A stretch of 19,930 nucleotides of DNA from Solirubrobacterales bacterium (GTDB taxonomy: Bacteria > Actinomycetota > Thermoleophilia > Solirubrobacterales > Solirubrobacteraceae): NCBI GenBank assembly GCA_003157595.1, contig PMKB01000282.1, forward strand, positions 1-19,930. Reading direction: 5' to 3'. Below the pieces are notes generated by a model. The model had not been told where the DNA came from, searched no databases, and saw only the letters and a program-made list of their open reading frames with translations. A program made the position numbers and the translations under genes. Positions 14,762 through 19,930 of the stretch are shown piece after piece (the stretch's first letter is position 1; each line of letters starts with the position of its first letter).

Positions 14762-15376
14762 TCACTGCCCGTGGGCAACGCGACGGGCGAGGTGCCAGAG
14801 TCTGGGCGCCATGCCAATCCGCCGGATCAGCGACTCTGCGGCCCGGCGAGTCCGTGCCGCGCCGGTTGCAACCGATACCGGCTCGACCGAACCCCTCCGG
14901 CGAACACGACAGGCAGAGCTCCGGCGAAGCCATCGTCCTGTGTCCAGTGGGCCGGTCTGAGCACGGCCTGGATCCACTCACGTTCGAGGATCCCGGCGGC
15001 TACGGTCCTGGTGTACTGATCGGACTTCCCTGAAACGGCGTCGCGCGAGCCGCGGATCGTCGGTGCCGTGAACAAGGCGAAGCGGGCCGTGCTCGCTTTC
15101 GAGCCTGCGTGCTGTTGCCGGAGCTTTACAGTCGTGAAACCGTGGGCTTGTTGGAGGCCCTGCATGTAGCTGTCTAACCCATCCGAGAGATCGATCGCCC
15201 GCCTCGCACAGCGAACCAACCTACTCGGTACCTACACCTGATATGGCGTAGTCGCAAATCAGAGCCTTGGCGTCCCGCGATGCATCCTCCGGTGGGATCC
15301 CGGCGCGATAGTCGGAAAGAGTCGAGCCGACTGGGCGACCCGCGCCGAGCCATCGGGTCGCGCCGAGCAATCGGGT
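14762..15376 (-). pseudogene. Decayed second copy of the FemAB/CelD-like GNAT acyltransferase
   Basis: Three collinear blocks in three different frames match the intact gene at 16552-17607. Block 1 (about 15355-15250) has GRPVGSTLSDYRAGIPPEDA, matching residues about 74-93. Block 2 (about 15195-14920) has AIDLSDGLDSYMQGLQQAHG, SDQYTRT...ILEREWI and GFAGALP, matching about 133-230. Block 3 (about 14890-14765) has GAARTRRAAESLIRR and MAPRL, matching about 319-339. The copy lacks the first ~70 codons, about 25 codons between blocks 1 and 2, and about 75 codons between blocks 2 and 3, including the conserved DLGAGDYGYKR motif. It also contains a stop codon and two frame changes. It is clearly non-functional. 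Its truncated 5' end abuts the methyltransferase stop within an 18-bp tandem repeat. Confidence 0.8.
15341..15376. repeat. 18-bp tandem duplication, two copies with one mismatch
   Basis: Copies at 15341-15358 and 15359-15376 share CGCGCCGAGC-N-ATCGGGT, with C in the first and A in the second. The repeat sits exactly between the methyltransferase stop codon (15378-15380) and the truncated 5' end of the acyltransferase pseudogene, encoding TR(W/L)LGA twice in the pseudogene frame. Confidence 0.8.
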
Positions 15377-15377
15377 C

Positions 15378-16115
15378 TCAGCCGCCCCGCGCCTCGCGCG
15401 CCCTGTGTCGGGCCATGCGCGCAAGCTGGCGCAACTGGATCAGGAGGTCTGTCTTGACCACGGTGCGGACCTCTGGGCTAGTTGAGAGGGACTTACGCGC
15501 ATAGCCCCAGCTCCCGTTCGTGCGCACCTCGTCGTAGCTCGGGTCGGTGAGCACGAGCAGCTCCCAGACCTCCGCCACGTGCGGGAAGCTGCGCGTGTCA
15601 TCAGGAACGTCCGAGACGTTGGGGTCGCCAGGAAGCCAAGCGAGGTCGTCGAACAGAATCCACCCGCCGGGCTTGAGGAGACGGTCGACCAGAGCGAAAG
15701 CGAGCGCATCCGTGTCCCAGGTGTGGGCGCCGTCAATGAAGACGAAGTCGTAGGCGGGCTCGACGCGCCCGTCTCGTAGCTGCTCGCGCAGGCGGCGACG
15801 CAACCACCATACGTAGCTATCCGGGTCGATCACGAGTTGCACGCGATGAGAAAGTCCGGCGCGGGCGAGCAACGACGTCGCGCTCGGCGTGCGGTTCAGC
15901 GCCGAGGGGATATCTACGCTAGTGAGCGCGCCTGCCCCAGCCGCCTCCAACGCCGACGCGATGTAAACGCTACCCACCCCGTGCGCGAACCCAAGTTCGA
16001 GGCATGCCGTGAAGCCTTGCGTGCGCACGAAGCGATGCAGGGTCTCCCCCCGGCTGGGGGTGGTGCCGCCGCCCGCATCGCCGACCACGGCCCGCGCGTC
16101 CTCCGGTGTCGTCAC
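15378..16115 (-). CDS. Class I SAM-dependent methyltransferase (Methyltransf_24-like)
   Basis: This Rossmann-fold methyltransferase of about 245 residues has motif I as CLELGFAHGVGSVYIA (about 38-53, Glu40), the motif II acidic residue in TSVDIP (Asp68), and FVFIDGAHTWD (about 124-134) with the D-G-A-H metal or acceptor-side signature. LLKPGGWILFDDL (about 146-158) follows. Proteins with this IDGxH..DD layout methylate hydroxyls of sugars or small metabolites in glycan and antibiotic loci; the acceptor here is unknown. I place the start at GTG 16115: an AAAGGG lies 8 nt upstream and the sequence becomes protein-like there. The frame is open to 16661, but that extra segment is Arg/Ser/Pro-rich and resembles no domain. 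It lies between the intact and decayed acyltransferase copies. Confidence 0.83.
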   Translation of the reverse strand: MTTPEDARAVVGDAGGGTTPSRGETLHRFVRTQGFTACLELGFAHGVGSVYIASALEAAGAGALTSVDIPSALNRTPSATSLLARAGLSHRVQLVIDPDSYVWWLRRRLREQLRDGRVEPAYDFVFIDGAHTWDTDALAFALVDRLLKPGGWILFDDLAWLPGDPNVSDVPDDTRSFPHVAEVWELLVLTDPSYDEVRTNGSWGYARKSLSTSPEVRTVVKTDLLIQLRQLARMARHRAREARGG

Positions 16116-16551
16116 CGGCGTTGCCCTTTCACCGTCAGGACACAAATGCCCGCCCTTCGCGTCCGAGGCCGTAGCCCGCTGCGCCGTCCGCGTCACCGTC
16201 GCGGGGGACGCTTGCGCGTAGCCCGACGGACCGCCCGGTCGCCTCGACCGCCAGTCCGCGCCGGGCGGTCGTCCCGGATCTTTGCTCGCCCGGCGACCGA
16301 CCTGCGCGACCCGCGATTCGCCAGACGCCTGCTCCACCCGGATGCACCGCCGCATTCTAGGCGCTCGGCAGCAGCCGACGGGAGCTCTGTGCGCGGGTGA
16401 CAAACTTGACAGGCGCTCGATCGCCAAATCCGGCGGCGATGACCTACACCGCCTCGCCACCAGCTCGAGCGGCCCTCCCAGCCGCGGGCTTGGGACACCG
16501 CCCACGCCACGCGGCGATCTACACGCCGGCGCGCGGCGTGGCGCATCGCGC
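16116..16551. other. Gene-free interval of about 436 bp upstream of the methyltransferase
   Basis: No frame on either strand has recognisable homology; all long frames are Arg/Pro/Ala-rich in the way of chance frames. A TAGAAT hexamer (minus strand, 16354-16359; 5/6 to TATAAT) could be a -10 for the methyltransferase with a ~230-nt leader, but no matching -35 is present. A decayed gene or an unknown leader cannot be excluded. Confidence 0.4.
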
Positions 16552-17607
16552 TCACCGGCCCGTCCTCGATCCCCGCACCAGGCGTCTAATCCTCGGCGCC
16601 ATCGTCGTGCGGCGGACCAGCGACTTCGCGGCCCGCCGCGTGCGAGCTGCACCGGCAGCAATCGACGGCAGCTCGATCGAACCCTGCGCGAGCGCGACAG
16701 AACGATTCATGAAGATTCGCTTGTACCCATAATCCCCCGCGCCGAGGTCGAGGACCTTGATATTCGTCTGTTGCGCACCTTCGGCAAGCTTGAGCAGCAG
16801 AATCAGCCCGGGCGAGTATTGCGCGAACTCGGGATCATAGGCAGCAAACCAGCAGTGACAGACACCCTCAGAGCGTATGCCGAAAAGTGCCGCGACCGGC
16901 CTGCTATCGGCAAACAGGAACGACAAAACGCCGGCGAAACCCATCGTCTGGGTTGTGTGCGCCAGTCGAAGCACTTCGCGAATCCACTCACGCTTGAGAA
17001 TCTCGACCGCTCCGGTCCGAGTGTATTGCTCAGACTTCCACCGGAGCAGCAGCGCGAGAGCCGCTGGATCCTCGCTGTGCTGCTCAAAACGAAGGGCGCC
17101 ATGCTCGCGCTCGAGCTTGCGTGTGTTGCTGTAAAGCCGTTTGAGTGTGGTGGCGTGGGCCTGCTGGATGCCGTGCACGTAGGCCTCAAAGCCGCCCGAG
17201 AGATCGATTTGCATCGATTCGCGCCTTACGTGGTGATAGGGCTCAAACGAAGACTGGGACGTAACCAGTTGATGAAACTCCCAGGTCTTCAAGCCGCACG
17301 CGCGGATCAGGGCCCGGGCATCCCATGAGACGTCCTCCGGCGCGACTACGCCGTGATAATCGGAGATAAGTGATCCCGCCGGCCGACCCGATCCGAGTCG
17401 CCCGCGCTCAAATGGGAAGAACCCCCGGAGCTGCCCGTCTTCCTCCAACACGGCGACCCACACGTCGGCGCGTGTCGTGGCGACGATTGAGGTGAACGTT
17501 GGTGAGAAGAACGGGCTGCCCAGCGACGGAACGCCCTGTTGGATCCGCGACCAGCACGCCAGCTCCTCGGCGCTCAGCGATCCGACTGCGACGACGCGGA
17601 CATTCAC
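16552..17607 (-). CDS. FemAB/CelD-like GNAT acyltransferase (BcsL/BioF2-like)
   Basis: This 351-residue protein has the layout of the CelD/BcsL 'acetyltransferase involved in cellulose biosynthesis' and FemAB-like double-GNAT group. An N-terminal GNAT-like half contains SPFFSPTFTSIVA and VAVLEEDGQLRGFFPFERG (about 50-69). A helical middle contains IQQAHATTLKRLYSNTRKLE. A C-terminal GNAT half contains FLFADSRPVAALFGIR (about 230-245), YDPEFAQYSPGLILLL (about 257-272) and the hallmark VLDLGAGDYGYKRIF (about 285-299). The tail is Arg-rich. Such enzymes acylate or aminoacylate glycans, lipids or carrier-bound intermediates; the substrate here is unknown. The GTG start has GAGGG 7 nt upstream (17615-17619). 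A degraded copy lies about 1.2 kb downstream. The thioesterase gene is upstream on the same strand, 180 bp away, with nothing recognisable between. Confidence 0.85.
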   Translation of the reverse strand: MNVRVVAVGSLSAEELACWSRIQQGVPSLGSPFFSPTFTSIVATTRADVWVAVLEEDGQLRGFFPFERGRLGSGRPAGSLISDYHGVVAPEDVSWDARALIRACGLKTWEFHQLVTSQSSFEPYHHVRRESMQIDLSGGFEAYVHGIQQAHATTLKRLYSNTRKLEREHGALRFEQHSEDPAALALLLRWKSEQYTRTGAVEILKREWIREVLRLAHTTQTMGFAGVLSFLFADSRPVAALFGIRSEGVCHCWFAAYDPEFAQYSPGLILLLKLAEGAQQTNIKVLDLGAGDYGYKRIFMNRSVALAQGSIELPSIAAGAARTRRAAKSLVRRTTMAPRIRRLVRGSRTGR

Positions 17608-17787
17608 GCTGCTGCCCTCGCCCTCGGCTCAGTACGGGCGACGATCGGCGCGGAGCTTGCGCTCGCCCCAGCAGAGAGCCTGACCGTGCTCATCACACCC
17701 GTCCGGTGCCAGCCGGTGCAACGAGGGCCATCCGGATCAGCAAGGACCCTATCCGGGCTGATCTCGCCGCCGCCGCCAGCGCTCGCA

Positions 17788-18663
17788 TCACGGCTCACCG
17801 GCGCGCGCGCGCAGATGCCCACCAAGCAGCTCGGCGAGAATCTTCACCCCCGGCTCTGAGATCGGCGTCGTGAAGTAGCCGGGGACCAGCTCGACTTGCA
17901 GCCTCTCAACCAACGCACCCCATCCGAGGTCGGGGGCCGCTGCAATGCCGAGCGGCAGTCTTTCCGCGCGAAAGAGGATCACGCATCCTGCGTAGGGCTT
18001 CGGGGTATACGCCGCCAGCGCATCTTTGAAGGCCGACTGCGTCGTGACGGTCTTCGTCGACCGGTGCAGAGCAGCCGAGGCCCTGGCTGTCGCCGTCTCC
18101 CGGACGCGGTCCGCCTTCGACGCCGCGTACGCTAGCTTGGCGCGCGGGCCGAGACGAGCGAGGTTGCGGCAGTGAAAGCCAAGTATTCGCACACGGTGAA
18201 CAGCCTTGAAAGCGGACCTTGGCACGAACGGCAGTAGCTGGGGAAGGTCGGGGCGGAAGGCGTCCACCAACGCGAGAAGAGATATCTCTTCACCCGCAGC
18301 TCGCAGCTGCTGGGCGATCTCATAGGCGAGGGATCCACCCGTGCACTCGCCGACGATGATGTATGGCCCGTTGGGCTGGACAGCGCGGATCTCGCGCAGA
18401 TGCTGCTCGGCCATCCTTTCGAGACGCTCGGGCTGCCCGCCTTCACCGACTGCCAGCGTAGTGAGCCCGTATACTGACTGCTCATGAGGTAGGTGACGGG
18501 CGAGCGCGTAGTAGAGGCGTACGTGGCCTGCTTCTGCGTGAACGCAGAACAGGGGCGACCTCGGCCCAGACCCGACTTGAATCGTGACGAGCGCCGAGCG
18601 TGCCACCTTAGGCGCCTCGTCACCCGGACGACCGAAGCTCGGTCTATTGGCTTGGAGTCGCAC
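17788..18663 (-). CDS. Alpha/beta-hydrolase thioesterase domain protein with Cys nucleophile and no obvious catalytic His
   Basis: This 291-residue protein resembles the type I thioesterase domain of NRPS/PKS enzymes but stands alone. SPLFCVHAEAGHVRLYYALARHL (about 36-58) is the usual N-terminal strand and oxyanion region. IIVGECTGGSLAYEIAQQL (about 102-120) is the nucleophile elbow, with Cys107 replacing the usual Ser in GxSxG. LLALVDAF supplies the expected Asp134. Where catalytic His is expected (PGDHF in typical members) the sequence reads VPGYFTTPISEPGV, so His appears to be Phe. It may be inactive, act as an acyl-carrier binding protein, or use altered chemistry. The GTG start lies 8 nt after GATAGT (18672-18677, minus strand); an internal GTG giving VARSALVTI is an alternative. 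It heads a likely unit with the acyltransferase. Confidence 0.82.
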   Translation of the reverse strand: MRLQANRPSFGRPGDEAPKVARSALVTIQVGSGPRSPLFCVHAEAGHVRLYYALARHLPHEQSVYGLTTLAVGEGGQPERLERMAEQHLREIRAVQPNGPYIIVGECTGGSLAYEIAQQLRAAGEEISLLALVDAFRPDLPQLLPFVPRSAFKAVHRVRILGFHCRNLARLGPRAKLAYAASKADRVRETATARASAALHRSTKTVTTQSAFKDALAAYTPKPYAGCVILFRAERLPLGIAAAPDLGWGALVERLQVELVPGYFTTPISEPGVKILAELLGGHLRARAGEP

Positions 18664-18844
18664 GGCGGCAAACTATCGCAGCGGCCACTAAAGGCCCTGC
18701 CCCGAGCGTGGATCATACGCAGCATGCGTCGCTAGAGCCGCCGGCGGCGTCGAGCAGGGAGCTCTGATACCAATCACACAACCCAGCCGCGACAGCACCG
18801 ACCGCACGAGCCTTCCAGCCCGTCTTCGCTGGGCCGCAGGCGCC
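18664..18844. promoter_or_regulatory. Divergent intergenic region between the thioesterase and the second methyltransferase
   Basis: These 181 bp separate divergent GTG starts. On the minus strand GATAGT (18672-18677) ends 8 nt before the thioesterase GTG, matching the spacing seen at other genes here. A short inverted repeat ACGCA-GCA-TGCGT lies at 18717-18729. No convincing promoter or Shine-Dalgarno sequence is seen for the plus-strand gene. Confidence 0.35.
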
Positions 18845-19612
18845 GTGCGCCTCACGCTTCGCGAACCGTACGACGGCCTCGACCGGGCGCTTGGGCGAGC
18901 GAGACGATTGGTCCGTGGCGGTGGGGCTCTGAGCCACCACTACAGTCCGGACGCGGAGTGGGAGCGGCGTTTGCACGAGCGCCTCGGCCACGCTTGGCCG
19001 TGCGACGCAGCGCATGAGTTCGACACGCTGTGGTCGGAGGTGTCGCGGTCGCTCGAGTCCCAGGGGTTGGCGATCGGTCGCGGTACCTACGGCGGCTGGG
19101 ACGACGGGGACAGAGGGCTCGCACGCGTGGCCTGGTGCCTGACCAGGCATCTGCGTGCCGACGCGGTGGTGGAAACCGGGGTCGCGCGGGGAATAACGTC
19201 GCGCGTGATTTTGGAGGGTTTGGAACGCAACGGCGGAGGTCATCTTTGGAGTATCGACCTGCCCGCCCTTGACACGGCCTTTCACACCGAGATCGGTGCC
19301 GCGGTGTCGGCCAGTCTGCGCCATCGGTGGACATACGTGAACGGGACGAGCAGACGCAGGCTTCCCGGGCTGCTCGCAGAGCTCGGCCAGATCGACGTGT
19401 TTGTGCACGACAGCAGCCACACGGCTCGCAACCTTCGCTTCGAGCTCGAGCATGCCTGGGACGCCCTCGGCAAGGGAGCGATAGTCGCTGATGACATCGA
19501 CCGCAATGCTGCGTTCGGAAGTTTCACACGCTCGCATGCGGGCGCGCCCGCGTTCGTCGCCCAGGCCGACGACGGTGGAGCCGCATTTGGAATTGTGCTG
19601 AAGGGCTTTTAG
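18845..19612 (+). CDS. Class I SAM-dependent methyltransferase
   Basis: This 255-residue protein has a leading helical segment (SHHYSPDAEWERRLHERLG, about 30-48) and a SAM-binding core. Motif I is VVETGVARGITSRVI (about 108-122, Glu110), motif II is LWSIDLP (Asp138), and then VFVHDSSHTARN (about 185-196) and GAIVADDID (about 211-219, Asp216-Asp217). The layout resembles the Methyltransf_24 group, like the other methyltransferase in this window, but the two are not close copies. The acceptor is unknown; sugar or lipid O-methylation would suit the neighbourhood. The GTG at 18845 has only a weak AGG 4 nt upstream, so the start is less certain than the rest. It converges on the partial gene at the right edge. 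Confidence 0.83.
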   Translation: MRLTLREPYDGLDRALGRARRLVRGGGALSHHYSPDAEWERRLHERLGHAWPCDAAHEFDTLWSEVSRSLESQGLAIGRGTYGGWDDGDRGLARVAWCLTRHLRADAVVETGVARGITSRVILEGLERNGGGHLWSIDLPALDTAFHTEIGAAVSASLRHRWTYVNGTSRRRLPGLLAELGQIDVFVHDSSHTARNLRFELEHAWDALGKGAIVADDIDRNAAFGSFTRSHAGAPAFVAQADDGGAAFGIVLKGF

Positions 19613-19690
19613 CGGCGATACGACGAGCGGACGACCATGAAGCGCTGTTGGATCGCCACCACAGCAGCCGCGAGCGTCAGCCGACTTCGT

Positions 19691-19930
19691 CTAGAAGCCG
19701 CGCTTGACTGACAGATATGGGATTAAGGCAAGCTCGACCAGTCCCGGAAGCGGGTCCTGCCTGCTGAAAACCGCCTCCACATCAAAGCTCCGCACAGAGC
19801 GGAGGTATTGCCGCCAGTGCAATCTGCCGCCGGCGACCTCGACCAACCCGGTCGGAAGGTCTGTCACGAGTCGAATCCAGCGAACTCCGGGCCGGGCCCG
19901 AACGCGCTCGCTCTCTACGCCAACCTGGTC
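19691..19930 (-). CDS. C-terminal part of an unidentified protein, 5' end beyond the window
   Basis: Reading from the right edge on the minus strand gives 79 codons without a stop until TAG at 19691-19693, and the composition is protein-like. It contains VRWIRLVTDLPTGLVEVAGG, then WRQYLRSVRSFDVEAVFSRQ, then DPLPGLVELALIPYLSVKRGF at the end. The W-x-R-x-x-T-D-L-P followed by YLRS and DPLP-x-L pattern reminds me of the C-termini of some actinobacterial ATP-grasp (carboxylate-amine ligase-like) proteins, but this is recall, not a firm match. It converges on the second methyltransferase, with 78 bp between the stops and no clear terminator. Confidence 0.55.
   Translation of the reverse strand, partial: DQVGVESERVRARPGVRWIRLVTDLPTGLVEVAGGRLHWRQYLRSVRSFDVEAVFSRQDPLPGLVELALIPYLSVKRGF

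Noticed and set aside
14414..15019. 201-codon plus-strand frame
   Set aside because: More than a third of it is antisense to the acyltransferase pseudogene and the rest has no recognisable domain or ribosome-binding site.
16116..16661. N-terminal extension of the first methyltransferase (182 residues)
   Set aside because: It is Arg/Pro/Ser-rich without a domain and overlaps the 3' end of the acyltransferase gene. GTG 16115 has a Shine-Dalgarno sequence and the core begins soon after.
18713..19537. 274-codon minus-strand frame opposite the second methyltransferase
   Set aside because: The plus strand has clear SAM-binding motifs; the antisense frame has none.
15378..19612. The two SAM methyltransferases as a recent duplication
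   Set aside because: They share the general Methyltransf_24-like layout, but the sequences differ through most of their length, so they are separate acquisitions or an old divergence.

Overview
The window is high-GC, densely packed bacterial DNA, apparently from an actinobacterium. The actinobacterial features are a fused biotin carboxylase/biotin carrier alpha chain, a split LigD-type polymerase and ligase, a GT81 glucosyl-3-phosphoglycerate synthase, many GTG starts, and -10-like hexamers sitting directly upstream of start codons. A deep-branching lineage such as Thermoleophilia/Solirubrobacterales would fit, but that placement is inference from gene content. I recognise no rRNA, tRNA, CRISPR array, insertion sequence or phage gene.

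Left part (1-6.1 kb), central metabolism. A biotin-dependent carboxylase alpha subunit cut by the left edge is translationally coupled to a small GNAT acetyltransferase. These face a minus-strand pair, a HAD hydrolase followed by an MBL-fold hydrolase. Divergent from that pair runs sucC-sucD (ATGA overlap), followed closely by a PLP-dependent aminotransferase.

Middle (6.0-12.6 kb), regulation, DNA repair and a probable compatible-solute locus. A DtxR/MntR-type metalloregulator is divergent from an ATP-dependent DNA ligase, and the ligase converges within 3 bp on a LigD-type polymerase (NHEJ primase-polymerase family). Next come glycerate kinase and gpsA (overlapping), which converge with an overlap on a minus-strand pair: a GT81 glucosyl-3-phosphoglycerate synthase (gpgS-like) and a HAD phosphatase. 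Together the last two would make glucosylglycerate, or mannosylglycerate, from 3-phosphoglycerate and a nucleotide sugar.

Right part (12.7-19.9 kb), a looser and partly decayed region that looks like the edge of a surface-glycan or lipid-modification locus. It holds a Gfo/Idh/MocA sugar dehydrogenase, the N-terminal remnant of a DegT/DnrJ/EryC1 sugar aminotransferase, and a frameshifted, deleted second copy of a FemAB/CelD-like acyltransferase. After these come a SAM methyltransferase, the intact FemAB/CelD-like gene, and a thioesterase-fold protein with Cys instead of Ser as nucleophile and no recognisable catalytic His. A second SAM methyltransferase and the C-terminus of an unidentified minus-strand protein at the right edge complete it. 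Coding density drops here and two stretches of more than 400 bp carry no convincing gene.

The most interesting points are the glycerate kinase/GpgS/HAD phosphatase grouping, the thioesterase with an altered triad, the intact/decayed acyltransferase pair with a tandem repeat at its breakpoint, and a recurrent A-n-n-n-T hexamer exactly 8 nt upstream of five start codons, which suggests leaderless transcripts. I see no single system that is clearly new to biology.
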